64,000 nt of DNA from Glaciozyma antarctica PI12 (GCA_002917775.1 KZ627161.1:514417-578416), one strand, 5' to 3'; numbered from the stretch's first letter, positions 35,349-47,794 are shown. Notes: generated by a model from the sequence alone, not told the origin. Numbers and translations are program-made.

Positions 35349-35573
35349 GTTTGAGACTTGATTTACAACGTCGTGAGCTGAATGGAAGATGTACTCGTAA
35401 TTGCGTCCTCGAAGGAGAGAAGGGGAGAGAGCGGAACGCGCCCGTCGAAAAAACCGAGCGACCTCCTCCGTGCTTCCTCCCTCGCTCCACACCTCCTCCG
35501 AAGCCCGTCCCAGCTCTCAGAAGCATAGAGGAGCCCGCATACGATACCCCACCACCTCCAGATCCGCTTCACG

Positions 35574-38523
35574 ATGCACCGATTCCGCCCCTCCACCTCC
35601 CTTCGTTCAGCAGCTCCCTCCGCACGCACTCTCCTCGCCTGCACCTGCCGCCCTCCTCTCCGCGCCTCCTTCGCCGCTCCCCTCCCCGCCTTCACCTCCC
35701 GCACCTCTTTCCGCCGCTACGCCTCCGCCGCTCCCATCGCCGAAGAGCCTCTCGAAGAGGGCGTCAAACCTCCGCCTCCCGCTCCTCTCCCTCCTCTCTT
35801 CGAATGCACGCCCGTCGATAGTGCCCGCCTAACACGGCTAAGGAACGTCGGGATCTCGGCGCACATCGATTCGGGCAAGACGACGCTCACGGAGCGCATC
35901 TTGTATTACACTGGGAGGATCGCGAGCATTCATGAGGTGCGAGGGAGGGACGCTGTGGGAGCCAAGATGGATAGCATGGAGCTGGAGAGGGAGAAAGGTA
36001 TTACGATTCAGAGCGCGGCGACGTTTGCGGATTGGCAGGTCCAGGAGAGCGTGATGGAGGGGATGGAGGGCAAGTACAGTATCAACATTATCGATACGCC
36101 TGGTGAGTTCCTTTGCTCTTTGGAGGATACTGGAGGGATTGGAAGAAGGCGAGAGCTGACGAGCTACTCGTAGGTCACGTCGATTTCACGATTGAGGTCG
36201 AGCGAGCTCTTCGCGTGCTGGATGGTGCGGTGCTGGTGCTCTGCGCTGTGTCGGGTGTGCAGGTACGCTCCTGGTTATAGGCTGCGTGGATGAAGCTGAC
36301 GAAGCCCTTCGCAGTCCCAAACGATCACCGTGGACCGACAGATGCGCAGGTACAACGTGCCTCGCTTGTCGTTCATCAACAAAATGGATCGGTGCGTGCT
36401 CGTGCCTTGTTCGCTACTGATGGAAACTAAAGATCACCGTTTCGCAGCGCCGGCGCAAATCCTGAACGCGTTTTGAACCAAATCCGCAACAAGCTTCGCA
36501 TCAAGGCGGCGATGGTCAACATTCAGATGGGAGAGGAGGCTAACTTCAACGGGTTCGCTACTTCTTCGCAGCCCTGCGATTCTACGCTAACTTGCCTCGC
36601 AGTGTGATTGACCTCATCAAGTGGAAGGCGATCTACAACGAGGGAGAGAAGGGGTACGTCTGTTCTCGTTTCCTGCGATCGACCTGCTTGCTGATTTCTC
36701 GCTCAGAATGATCATCAAGTCTGGCGACGTCCCCAGCGAATTCCTCGAAGCGGCCATGGCCAAGCGTGCGGAGCTCATCGAGACTCTCGCTGAAGTCGAC
36801 GACGAGGTCGCAGACGCCTGGCTCGAGGAGCGCGAGATCTCTGGCGTCGAGATTGCTGTCAGTCCCTTTCCTTTCTCTGCGGCCGTTCTCCTACTGATTC
36901 TTCTCCCCCACTAGCACGCAATCCGTCGCGCCACCATCGCTCTCAAGTTCACCCCCGTCTTCCTCGGTTCCGCTCTCGCCAACAAGTCGGTTCAATCCGT
37001 CCTCGACGGCGTATGCCTCTACCTCCCCACCCCCGAAGAAGTCCCCTCCCTCGCCCTCTCCATCGTCTCTCCTTCCGACCCTCCCCAGACCCTCACTCCT
37101 ACCGCCAACGCCCCCCTCGTCAGCTTGGCGTTCAAGCTCGAGGAGGGACGCTACGGACAGCTCACCTACGTGCGCGTGTACCAGGGTCTCCTGAAGAAGG
37201 GGAGCACGATCACGAACGTGCGGACGGGGAAGAAGGTCAAGATCCCTCGTCTCGTACGCATGCACGCGGACGAGATGGAGGATGTCGACAGTATCGGAGC
37301 CGGAGAGATTTGCGCAATGTTCGGAGTCGAGTGCTCGAGTGGAGATACGTTCAGCGACTTGCCTGGAGGAGGAGGATACTCGATGGTGCGCGCTCCGGTT
37401 CTTGTCCGGTGGAGCGATGCTGACGACGCCTCAATTCCTTCGCAGACGTCGATGTTCGTGCCTGAGCCCGTCATCTCGCTCGCTATTCGACCGAAGGGAC
37501 AGGAGACTCCCAACTTCTCGCGCGCGCTCAACCGATTCCAGAAGGAGGACCCCACATTCCGCGTTCACGTTGACGGCGAGTCGCAGGAGGTGCGCACTTT
37601 CAATCGCTCCATGATAGACTGCTGCTGACGCTCTATGCTTCCAGACCATCATCTCTGGCATGGGAGAGCTCCACCTCGACATCTACGTCGAGCGCATGAA
37701 GCGCGAGTACCAGGTTGAGTGCGTCACCGGCAAGCCTCGCGTCGCTTTCCGCGAGACGATCACCGAGGTCTCGCCCTTCACCTACACGCACAAGAAGCAG
37801 AGTGGAGGATCGGGACAGTACGGAAAGGTCGTTGGACGCCTCGAGCCGATGGAGATGGACGAGGCGACGGGCAAGGATACGGCGTTCGAGAGCCATGTCA
37901 TTGGTGGCAACATTCCTGCTGCGTTCATTCCTGCTGTCATGAAGGTGCGTCCTCTTTCTTCAGTGAAGACGACGTTGACGCTCGACACTGACTTCGCTCC
38001 TTCGCAGGGATTCAACGACGCTCTCGAGCGAGGCATCCTCACCGGCCACCCCATCAGCGGCTGCAAGTTCGTGCTCGAGGACGGAGCAGCTCATCAAGTC
38101 GATTCTTCCGAGCTCGCTTTCCGACTGGCAGCTCAAGGCGCGTTCAAGGAGGCGTTCCCCAAGGGCAACCCTGTCGTTTTGGAGCCCGTCATGAAAGTCG
38201 ACATCGTCGCTCCTCTCGAGTTCCAGGGTGAGCTTCCCCGCCTTCTCGCTCGTCGAAAGTCGCTCACCTCGCTCGCAGGATCGGTCATCGGCGGAATCAA
38301 CCAGCGCAAGGGAGCTATCGTCGATACCGAAGTTCGCGACGAGGAGTTCACGCTCACGGCCGAGGTCAGCCTGAACGACATGTTCGGCTACGCCTCGACG
38401 CTGCGCGGTATCACGCAGGGCAAGGGAGAGTTCACGATGGAGTACCTGCGCCACTCGGCGGTGCTGCCGTTCGTGCAGAAGGAGATGATTGAGGCGCACA
38501 GGTCGTTCGCGGCGAAGAAGTAG
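35574..38523 (+). CDS. MEF1: Mitochondrial translation elongation factor G1
   Basis: GTPase that translocates tRNA and mRNA on mitochondrial ribosomes. Exons are 35574-36102, 36174-36262, 36315-36391, 36448-36552, 36603-36653, 36707-36857, 36915-37385, 37446-37589, 37645-37944, 38008-38227 and 38279-38523 (793 aa, frame intact). The presequence is Arg/Ser/Ala-rich to about residue 55 ([10 protein letters not shown]). G1 is [10 protein letters not shown] (the Ser is usual for EF-G1mt), followed by G3 DTPGHVDF and G4 INKMDR. Domain IV and V blocks include [28 protein letters not shown] and [15 protein letters not shown]. The other mitochondrial EF-G, the recycling factor, lacks several of these elongation-type blocks. 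It converges with MEX67. Confidence 0.96.
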
Positions 38524-38814
38524 AATACAGCAGATTGCATTAGATCCCTTACCACTCGTCGACGCCGTTCTGGTCAACTGCTTCGGATTCCGAGCCGTTG
38601 ATATCGCTTCTCCGCCGCTTCCTTCCTGTTCGCGCGGAGAAGTAGCTCTCGAATTCGTACTCTCGACATCGCGTCACGCCAAAGATCCAAGAACGAACGA
38701 GGGGTGTCTGCATTTCTTAGACGGGGGATTGGGAGGAGGCTACAGCAAAAAAAGATTGAGGATGGGGGAGGAGTGGGGGCATGCAAATGGTACAAAGGAC
38801 GCGACCGCACCAAC

Positions 38815-41436
38815 TTAGGGCGCAAACGCCTCCGGAGGGATCGCTCCCGCCGCATGGAGCGCTTGAAAGTTGGAGAGCGCCGCGATTGGGTCCCAGTTGT
38901 TCTGAACGAGGCAGAGGTGGGAGAAGGTGTAGGTGAGGTGGGTGAGAGCCGCGAGCTCGAGGACGATCGCTTGCTGCTGATCGATCTGAAGAAGTACAGG
39001 ATTAGCGAGATCGAGTGAGGTGGGGTGAGGGGACGTACGATGCCTTCTGCGCGCTCTTGGATGGGAACGGCGGGGGGTGCGTCCGTGGGAGCGGCGGAGG
39101 CGGTACCTGGGAGAGGTTTCGGCGTCCAAATGGCAGGGTCGGAGTAGCCTCGGATGCACCAGACGTCCGAGAGGATCATGCAGGGCCAACCGGCGACTTG
39201 TGCTCTGCGAGATCGGCAACTTTTAGCTAGTGCGATGCTGAGTTGAGCAAACGCGAACGTACGGTGAGCCAGGTGCAGCGGGAGCGAGGATGAAGGTTCG
39301 GTCGAAGGATCGGACGCCCATCGTAGGATCTGGGGAGCGAGGGATCGTCAGCATTCCCCTCCACGCAAAAATGACTGAAAGAAGGAACGCACGTTCGATG
39401 TACTCGCCGTGAACAACAGCGTAGATGACAGTCTCCCCCTCCACGCCCGGCGCCGTAGGAGCGAAGAGCCCAGGCATCGTCCAGGTGTCGAAGACGAACT
39501 TCTCAAACTTGTCGAGCGGGTGGGTTGTCTTGGGGAGAGTGACGATGGAGGAGACGATGCTCGAAGGCGTAAGCTTGAGCGTGGCGAGGCGCTTGGCTGC
39601 AGGCGATGGACTTAGTGACGGCTCTAGGAGGATCTGTTCGAGGGGACGGACCTGGGTACTTGACGCGAGCGAGGTTTCGGCTCCCATCGCTGGTAAGGTA
39701 GCTCTTCCAGTCGAGCTTGTGCTGATTCGGCATCTTCTTGTCGCCGTGCGAGCCAATCTTCTTCGCCCTCGAGCGTAACGGGTAGGAGGTGTCGGTGAAG
39801 AACGAGAAGGAGCACACGGGGGCGTAGGCGGAGAGGAGGGAAGGTCGGTCCGTGTCGAACGCCGCGAAGAACCTGAAAAAGCGAGCCGTCAGCGACGTAT
39901 TTTGGACGACCGGATGAGTGAACGCACTTCGTAAGGAATCCAGCGACAAAGTCTCGCGTCCCCTCTGACTCGAAGAAGCTGCCAGTGACGCTGATGGGGA
40001 AAACGATGGGTTCTCGCTTTCCCTTGGAGATGTCGCGCTTGGCAGCAGGCGATAGACCGGGAGTAAGGATAGCGTCGGTTGTTGACTTAGACGAGACGAA
40101 GGCGATGGAGGGGTCGAGAGGTTGTTGGTCGAGTTGTCGAAGCGAGGGGAACCGCCGTGCGATCTCTCTGCAGAAGTCAAGCTGTCAGTCCAGGTTCACT
40201 CCGCCAGAGCGAGTACAACTCACCTTCGGTAGGTGTCCTCCTGCTGACCTCCCTGCACAAGCGGGTTCCCCGTCATGACGAGCTCCTTCAGATTCCTCCA
40301 TCCCTTCGGCTTCTTGTCCACTCGACTCCTCCCGACTGCTGGACTGAGTGGGTCGAGATCTCGTAGTTGAGCGAGGAGATTTGATGCGAGAGAGACGTTC
40401 TCGAGGTTGGGAAGGGCGGAGGTGAGGAGGTAGGGGGAGAGGGGGAGGATTGAAGTAAGGTTGTTGTTGGCGAGGGAGAGAGATATCGCCTGCATTGAAA
40501 GTTAGCTCCTCGAGCGCCGTTCTACGAGTGAGAAGTGCTCACGTCCGGAAACATCTGCGAAGCGAGCTTCCAAATGACGGGACTGATATCGCGCGCAGCT
40601 CCGACCTGCCCTGGCGCCAGCACGCCCGCCGAGTTCAAGATCGTATCGCTCGCCATGTTCTCCATATTCAAAAGCTTGTCCTGTGCGTTGTAGCGCGAGG
40701 CGAGAAAGAGGCGGATCGTCTCGATGCTGGTCGAGCTGGCTGCTGCTGATGGGCCGGTGTTCGTGCGTGCGGGGGTCGATTGAGCGCGTTGTCCGCCATC
40801 GCGAATGATGGAAGGCGCGTTGCGACCTCCTCGAGCGTTGGGGTTGTAGGGCTTGCCATCGATCCTCATGAGCGGCTGTGAGGGGGAACAAGAAGTCAGC
40901 AAAGGGTGACAGGCAGCTGGGCGTCGTAAGAACGAAAACGGAGTACACGGGGTGAAGGAGGTACGCTACAAGCAGTACCTGCTGAGCAGGTGTCGCCAGC
41001 TCTCCAGCTCAAGCCGGACTCAGTGAGAGTCGACCGCGAGCTCCTCAGCTCGTGAATTCCGTGTAGCTAGCGGTACACGTTCCTCCGGTATATGCCCTCT
41101 CTCCCCGCCTTCGCAGCCTCCCCAGCAGCTCCTACGCAGCCCCACGAACAACAAAAAACTCACTCGTTCTCCCATAGGCGAATGCCTCGCGCCTTGTCGT
41201 CCTCGCCGCTTGCCACCAGCATCATCCCCGTCCGACATCCCGACATCCTCGTCCCGCACCTCCCCAGCTCTACCTCTCCCTCCGCGTCCTCCTCGGCCGG
41301 ACGCCCGCCCTCGAATTCCCTGACCTCCTTGACTTCGACTAAGCGTTTGGCTGTCGTTGGGGTGGTTGGAGGTCGAGGCAACGGGAGCTTTAGGAAGGGC
41401 TGCCTTGAGCAAAGCGGCTGCCGCGTTGGTTGCCAT
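38815..41436 (-). CDS. MEX67: mRNA export receptor MEX67 (NXF/TAP family)
   Basis: Carries mature mRNPs through nuclear pores with Mtr2. Minus-strand exons are 41436-41164, 41066-40965, 40875-40543, 40489-40224, 40167-39928, 39872-39652, 39596-39393, 39329-39263, 39204-39039 and 38985-38815 (680 codons, frame intact). The N terminus is Gly/Arg-rich (RASGRGGRGGRGRA). After PLMRIDGKPYNPN come leucine-rich repeats (ISLSLANNNL, LPNLENVSLASNLLAQL, LKELVMTGNPL). The NTF2-like domain holds FVAGFLTKFFAAFDTDRPSL and HPLDKFEKFVFDTW. The UBA-like TAP-C domain ends the protein (HLCLVQNNWDPIAALSNF). Order and length fit the family. The RNA-recognition domain expected before the repeats is not readable here, and the exon at 41066-40965 is tentative. 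Confidence 0.9.
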
Positions 41437-42171
41437 TGCGGCTGAGGAGGGAGGGCTGAGGTGGCGAGAAGTTTGGTGCAGGAGGTGGCGGACCGAGGCG
41501 GAGGAGAGGGGAGGGTGTGCCGACGGCCTGGGGTCGCGTGCGGGTTTGCTGCTGCCTGCTAGAGTTGCTGCGATAGACTGGGCGAGGTGTCGGCAAGAGT
41601 GAGGATGTGGGAGAAGGGAGAGCTGAGGCGACGAACGCTGTTGTTGCTGGAGGCAGTTCTGACTCCCACCTCACACCCCGGCAGACTGTTCTCCTTCTAG
41701 ACAAGCCTGTATACGCCATTCCAAGCTGTCAGGCAGCTCCTCAGCCACCCAGTCCGCCTCGATGACAACGCCCACGCGGCAGCTTCCCCTCCGGATCCGC
41801 TTGCTCTCCCGCTTGTCCAGCTCAACCAGACTCTCTCTGCATTCGCTTTGCGACACGAAGAAGCTCAAGGTCAACTCACAGGCGAGCTGAGGCAACGCCG
41901 ACTCGTCTCGGACCCCTCCCCCTCGCTCTCCGCCCTTTGTCTCCCATCTGCGTTCGGGAGGACAAAGGAGTTGACCCTCCGGAGCGGTCTTCAACACAGC
42001 TCAACTTCTTCAACACAGCTCAACTTCTTCTCTATCCATCTCCCGAACAGCTCCAGCGCGACAAGCACTGATTCACAACCAACTGCGTCACCAGCACAAT
42101 CCTCAAAGACGCCATCGCCACCATCTCGCAGAGTCTCTTCAGTCACCAGCCAGCGGGAGCGTCTGCTTCAC
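41437..42171. promoter_or_regulatory. Divergent intergenic region between MEX67 and the arrestin-like gene
   Basis: About 735 bp between opposed start codons, so it must hold both promoters. An open frame from 41848 continues into the next gene and may be an upstream coding extension or leader. A two-copy tandem repeat lies within it. No specific regulatory site is evident. Confidence 0.4.
41992..42029 (+). repeat. Two-copy 19-bp tandem repeat
   Basis: CAACACAGCTCAACTTCTT occurs twice head to tail without mismatch, about 140 bp before the start codon at 42172. It is probably a simple slippage duplication in a leader or promoter. Confidence 0.85.
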
Positions 42172-44572
42172 ATGGATAGCCGAAGGTTGGACAAACAGGT
42201 TGCTGAGCCGCATGTGAGCTTCCCTCTTGGAGCCTGCTCTGCATCGCACCAGCCGCTAATTCCTCTCCTCGCAGCGCGAAGCGCACCAGCAGTCGACTCA
42301 GGGCACCGACAACCTTGTTGAAAGTCGGATCACCACCACTGCCTACCTTGAACCCACCCTCACCGCCCAACCCGTCTCTCAACGCGCCACCGACGACACG
42401 ACATCCTCCTCCCTCCCCCACCCTTCGACTTCTCGTTCGCAACTCTCCACCACTCTGCGAAACATCGAGAGTCCTCCTACTACGTCCACTACTCCGCCGC
42501 CGCCGACGTTCGCCAACCGTCAAAGCGAATCTCGTCGCCCCGTAGGAGAGACGGCTCGCCTCAACCGCCACCGACCTCCTCCCTTGGATCTGTCCGGCAC
42601 TCGAGTCGATATGCCGCAGGATGTCGTGATTGATCAGCTTCGGAAAGAGCTGCATCGCATTCTCCCTCCTCGTCCGCCAAACTCCCACCCTTCGCAATCC
42701 GAAACAAGGCTCCTTACTTCCCAGCCTGAGGAGGCGCAGGAGCGAACGATCTCGAATATGCAAAGGGAGTTTCGACTTGCGGTTCGCTCTCGAGGTGGAG
42801 TGCAGGATCTCGAGGGAGTAGGACCGAAGGGGCGGACGGATCGTCGAACTTATCCTCGGAACCCCACCCACCCCCGACCACCGCTCTCCCCTCCTACTCT
42901 CTTCGACCCTCCTCGTCGTTCTGTACCTTCAGCAACTCAATCCCGCCAGCTCCCATTTCGTCCCTCGCCTCCTCCTTCGACAGCCCGCTCCTCCCTCTCA
43001 CGGACGTCGCTCGCGCAGGACGAACGTCAAGCGATCGTCACCGGTCCCGTCCGACGTCGCAGGAAGACATTGCAAGATGAGCAACTTGACGAGCTTGCGG
43101 GAGCCCCGCGTCGAATCATCACCAGGCCTCGACTCCCTCCTGCCTTCGGTTTCGCAACGTCGACGACGCCGCCCATGGTCCTTCGAGATTCAAGCTTCTC
43201 CGAGGATAACACGGATTCGCGAGTCGACGAATTCGGTCGAAGGAGCATATACGGCCAGGCATTTGAGGGAGAGCCGCGAGGACGCCATCGCAAGCGAGCA
43301 CGACGGGACGTCGCCGACTTCGACCATCGTCCCTCAACGCACTCCCTTCGTCCCTTCCCGCCTTTCCAAGCCTTCCCTCCCCCCGCAATCCCCTACTTCA
43401 CCCTCCAACTTTTCCAGGCCTCTGCCCTCCGCCCCGGCTCGCCGTTCACTATCCAACTCCACCTCTCCCCTCTCGCCCTCTCACACTCTCCCATCGCCAT
43501 CCACCTCGAGCTCTCAGCCCACTTCATCTCCCCTTTCTCCACCCACCTACTCTTCTCCCGCAAGCTCGTCGAACGGATCGACCCTCGCTCCAGCCTTTCG
43601 TTCGACGCGCGGGTCCCGCTTGGAGGGCAGTGCAAATCGTGCGGAGCGGATCATGGGACGCTACCACCTTCTTTCGAGCATTGCGTCGAAGGAGAGGGAG
43701 ATTACAGGACGGTGTATGTTGTTACTGCGACGCTGGGAGACGTGGTTGTTTCGCAGGAGTTTCGGGTCGAGTCGGCGGGGAGGGGGATGGAGGGGGCGGG
43801 AAGGGGTTTGGTTGAGCTGCCGCTTGAAAGCAATCTCGAGAGCGTCGAGCTGAATGGAAGCTGGACGGGATTCGACTTGATGGGGATGAAGGTGCGTCTA
43901 TAGTCTTGCTCGGTCGCTCCTCGCTGACTCCCGCAAACAGGTCGCGTGCGAAATTGTCCCCGCCCCATCCTCCTCGCCATTCCTCGTCGTTCAGCTCAAG
44001 TGCAACTTCCGTGTCCACTCCTCCACCTCTCCTTCCTCTCTCGCTCTCATCCTTTCTCGCCTCGCCCCCACCCACTCGTCCTGCACCCTCGTTGAATCAC
44101 TCGTCGACGCGAACGGCAGCCGCGCGCTTCGAGTCTGGAGCTCGCAGGAGAATTATTCGTACCTTTATGCGGGTGCAGAGACGTACGAGGAGGAAATGGG
44201 AGGACGGGGAATAGCGATTTGGGTGCGGTTCAAGGTCCTCGCACCGATGCAGGAAGTGGTGCCTTTCCGATCTTGCGCTGGCTTCGCAGTCGAGGTGCGT
44301 TTATCCTCTATTCTTTTCGCTCGCTACTGACGTCTTGACAGTACAAACTCGCTCTCCACCTTGGCGACCTCAATGACTTGGACGTCCCCGACCGAGGGCT
44401 GCACGTTGCGATCCCTTTTCTCACTACGCCGTCGCTGCACATGACTCGGAACGTCGAGGATCCGCATGGTGGCTCGGCCGAGCAAGGCTGTTTCCCATGC
44501 CGGGTACTCAAGAGAGTGGCTGGAGCGACGAGGGGAATGCTTGGGCGGAGGAGGGTCGAGACGTCTTTGTAG
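42172..44572 (+). CDS. Unidentified protein with a possible arrestin/immunoglobulin-like C-terminal half
   Basis: Exons are 42172-42213, 42275-43891, 43941-44294 and 44342 onward. ATG 42172 is the nearest in-frame start; the frame is open further upstream. The first about 300 residues are disordered, Ser/Pro/Arg-rich, with one helix (MPQDVVIDQLRKELHRIL). From about residue 390 a beta-rich region begins (YFTLQLFQASALRPG, IAIHLELSAHFISPF) and continues through a CKSC pair to WVRFKVLAPMQEVV. This pattern suggests an arrestin-like or other beta-sandwich fold, which is inference. The 3' end is uncertain: the frame of exon 4 stops at 44572, but better coding (DEGNAWAEEGRDVFVAIQG) lies one base out of register from about 44495, so a one-base loss near the TTTCCC run is likely. 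Confidence 0.7.
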
Positions 44573-44871
44573 CGATTCAAGGACGTGTTTTTGGCTTAAT
44601 TTTGAGAATACTTGCTTCAAAGCCTATCCGGCCAGTTCGTGCTCGTGAACAGAGAGTTGAAGATACAACTCAAGACGCAGTTGCAAGCGGAGAACATCGC
44701 GGAGTTCCTGCGGTCTCAGATCTCGACCTCGGGGGTTTCTCCCTCTCTCTCTCCCCTACCTCGTGTACGAGCTCAACTACACTCTCATCAACCTTCCACA
44801 GCGTCTATCGTCACCACCAACGCCAACGCCCGTCGACGCGCACCTTCCTCTCCCTCCTCCACCTGCTCGTC

Positions 44872-46380
44872 ATGGACGTTGGCCGAAGCGCTGCCGACTG
44901 GGTCACCTCCACCGCTACCGGCCTCTTAGAACGATACAAGAAGCTAGGGTTCTACGGGAAAGCAGCCGTGTGGTGCTGGGTGGCACTCCACTTCATCGTA
45001 GGAGGGCTGATTTGGATCATCACGCCGGCGAGGATCTTTGGATGTGAGCAGCTTGCGCGGCCGTCGGAGGAGGGAGCTGATACGACTGTGCTGCAGGGAT
45101 GGCGGCGTGGGCGGAGGGACTGAGGGAGATGCGCTTCGGATGGTTGCTCCTTTTAGCACTGTTGGTGGTGAGTTGCGGATGGCGGCTGGAGAGGGAGGGA
45201 GCTGATGGCGCTCTGCTTGCTCAGGTCACGTCAATGCCGCCGCTGTTTGGCTACGGAACGTGCATCACGCTGTGCGGGTTCGCGTTTGGAGTCTGGCACG
45301 GTTGGCTCTTGGCCGTTGCAGGGTGTCTCCTGGGCGGCGTTACCGCTTTCCTGTGCGTCCTGATCTCTCTCTCTCTCCTTCACGACCTAGCTGACCCGGC
45401 GAACGCCCGCAGCATCGTTCGGAGAACGCTCCCAGTCTTCGCTCCTCTCCTCCAGAAGAACCACACGTTCCGAGCTCTCGCAACTGCTGTTCGAGCTAAG
45501 GGACTCCCTCTCGTGGTTCTCATTAGGTGCGCACTCTACCTCAACCGACTGTGGGCGCCGAACTAACTCCTACGTTCAGGCTCTGCCCCTTCCCCTTTCC
45601 CTATTCGAACGCCTTTTTCGCATCGATTGAGAGCGTCTCGCTGTTACAGTTCTTCATCGCTACATTGTGCGTTTCCTCCCTCTCGTTCGAGGATAACTCG
45701 CTGACTTGCGCACACAGAGCAATCACTCCCAAGCTCTTCCTCCACGTATGGGTTGGCTCGCGCATGTTCCTCTTCGCGGATCCCGAATCCCGCAACGGAA
45801 TGGATTCAAACACCAAGATCATCAAGTGCGTTCACTCATTGCTTTCGTCACTTTAGACACAGCTAACGTTGCTCCCTGAACTAGCGGATTATCCATGGCG
45901 TTTGGCACGATCCTAGGAATCGCAACGTCCTGGTATCTCTACCAACTCACGATGCAGTACGTGCAAGAGGTCGTGCTCGAAGACGGCGACGAGGACCTCG
46001 AAGCGGGTCTGATCGACGATATCGACGAGCTGCTCGACGGGGAAGACGATTCGGATCGCGACGACGCAGGCGAGGACCTCGAGGCCGACAAGGCTTCTCC
46101 CTCGATGCCGCTCCTGCAAACGCACGCTGCGAGGCCGACACCTTCGCACACGTATTCGGCGCCGGTCGTGAGCAAGTCTTCGATGGATGGAGGGGAGAGG
46201 AGGTTCGCCGAGGGGGGACGCCAGTCGGAGGATCGGTGGGAGGAGAACTTTTCGGATTTCGACGAGGATGCGGACGAGGCGGAGGAGGTAGACCCGTTGG
46301 GGTTGGGGTTGACGACTTTACGGCAGCCAGCGGTGCGGATGGAGTCGATGCCGGAGATTATAGACAAGCGGCGGGACTGA
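44872..46380 (+). CDS. TVP38: Tvp38/TMEM64-family Golgi membrane protein (VTT domain)
   Basis: Multi-pass membrane protein of the DedA/VTT superfamily, found at Golgi or ER and linked to vesicle traffic or lipid handling. Exons are 44872-45043, 45097-45167, 45225-45352, 45413-45526, 45580-45666, 45718-45825 and 45885-46380 (391 aa, frame intact). Hydrophobic segments include VALHFIVGGLIWII, GWLLLLALLVVTS, ITLCGFAFGVWHGW and AFGTILGIATSWYL. The VTT signature appears as PPLFGYGTCITLCGFAFG and the RLCPFPFPYSNAFFAS re-entrant motif. The last about 150 residues are acidic and cytosolic (EDGDEDLEAGLIDDIDELLD). The gene ends 60 bp from the convergent UFE1 gene. Confidence 0.9.
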
Positions 46381-46440
46381 GTTTGCGAAGTACCACGGAC
46401 ACCTGTTGCTACTCAAACGAAATGTATTGCGGAGGAGTGT

Positions 46441-47684
46441 TTACGAGTAGTAATCGAGGAAGACGAGCGTGCCCGATGCCATCATCAAGAAGATGAGGAG
46501 CCAGACCCTGCTCTCCCTATTCCGCTCCCTCGCCTTGCGCAGCTGCACATTCCCCTCCTCGACCTTGCCCGTCACTCCCACCGCCTCCTCCCACAGTTTA
46601 TCCGTCAACTCGGCCTGCTGCGTAAGGTGCATGGCGAGCTGCGATTGGAGGGACGAGATTTCGAGCAAGCTCGACTCGGCGAGCTTGAGGGATTCGAGGT
46701 CCGACTGCGTCGATTTGAGGAGCGCCGATTCCTCCGCCTCAAACTGCTGGATCTGCTCCGCCGAAAGCGTACTCTCCAGCATTCCGTCCAACGGGTCCTC
46801 GTCCCCCTCGACCGGCGCCGTCGCAGGATTCGGGCGATAGATGCTCGGTACCTCCCCAATCGCGTCCCGCGCTTTCCCCTTCCCCTTGAGTGCATGTTGA
46901 ATCCTCGCTTTCTCTCCCATCTGGCGGCCGTATTCGTCCATCCCCAGCGCTCCTACCACACCCAGTCCTCCGAGCGTGGCGCTCTTCTCGAGCTGTCGCA
47001 GGACGCGCGCTTCTTGCTGATCGCGTTGGTGCTCCGAGACGTGCGCGAGAAGGGTATTGAGGTAGAGGGTGATGCAGGCGCGGTGGGAGGCGAGGGATTC
47101 GGAGGAGGGGGAGGAGGAGGAAGGGACGGGGAGGCCTAGGAGGCGTGTGAGCGAGTTGTTGGGGTTCTGACGGGCTTCAAGCGTTTGACGCGCTGTATCG
47201 AATAGAGCGTTAGTCGTGTGCAAGGCCCGCGAGGAGACAACACGTACCCTTCTCCGCCGCCTCGAGCTCCCGCACTCGATCCACGCTGCGTCGTAAGGCC
47301 ACCTTGACGCCGAAATCAATCTCGTCCCGCTCCTTGTCGCTCAGCCAGCGTACGCCTTCCCAAGCGGCGAGACCTTTTGCAGGGTCGAGTGCGCGCGCGC
47401 GAGAGGAGTGGTGGACGGAGGACGAGCCCAGGTCGAGGTAGGCGCGGCGGACGGAGGCGAGGAAGGCGGTGAAGGAGCGGAGGTTGGTAGCCTGCGTTTG
47501 AGGTTAGTCAGGATAGACTGAGTGAACGGAGGAGAGGACATACGACTTGTTCTGCCTGCTTGGTCCAGGTATCGTCACCTGCGACAGTCGGTGTAGGCGC
47601 CTTGCGTGCTCGTTTGGCTGGAGGGAACGAAGATCCCTTTGCTGCCACGGCTTCCTTGAACTCGAGTGTTCTGTTCGTAGTCAT
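46441..47684 (-). CDS. UFE1: ER t-SNARE of the syntaxin-18/Ufe1 family
   Basis: Qa-SNARE for retrograde Golgi-to-ER vesicle fusion. Minus-strand exons are 47684-47544, 47491-47248 and 47192-46441 (378 aa, frame intact). The N terminus MTTNRTLEFKEAVAAKG matches the short N-peptide of Stx18/Ufe1 that binds Sly1. A helical domain follows (SLTRLLGLP, HRACITLYLNTLLAHVSEHQ). The SNARE heptads cover EQIQQFEAEESALLKS to LTDKLWEEAVGVTG, with candidate zero-layer glutamines in QSQLAMHLTQQAEL. A single C-terminal anchor (VWLLIFLMMASGTLVFL) ends in DYYS, so it is tail-anchored. It shares a 110-bp promoter region with TFC1. Confidence 0.88.
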
Positions 47685-47794
47685 CTTGAGCCCGGGTGAG
47701 TTCGAAGTAGAGCGGAGGACAGCACCCCACGAGAGCAAGTCAGCGCGTCCCCTCTCTCCCCTCTACCGCTCGCCGTGCCCTCTCAGCTGGAGTT
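47685..47794. promoter_or_regulatory. Compact 110-bp divergent promoter of UFE1 and TFC1
   Basis: Opposed start codons are only 110 bp apart, so both core promoters and leaders overlap here. The sequence is C/T-rich on the TFC1 side (CCCCTCTCTCCCCTCTACC). No TATA box is seen. Confidence 0.6.

Noticed and set aside
35860-35885. Ser instead of Ala in the G1 motif of MEF1 (AHIDSGKTT)
   Set aside because: This serine is normal for mitochondrial EF-G1 and supports the assignment rather than indicating a defect.
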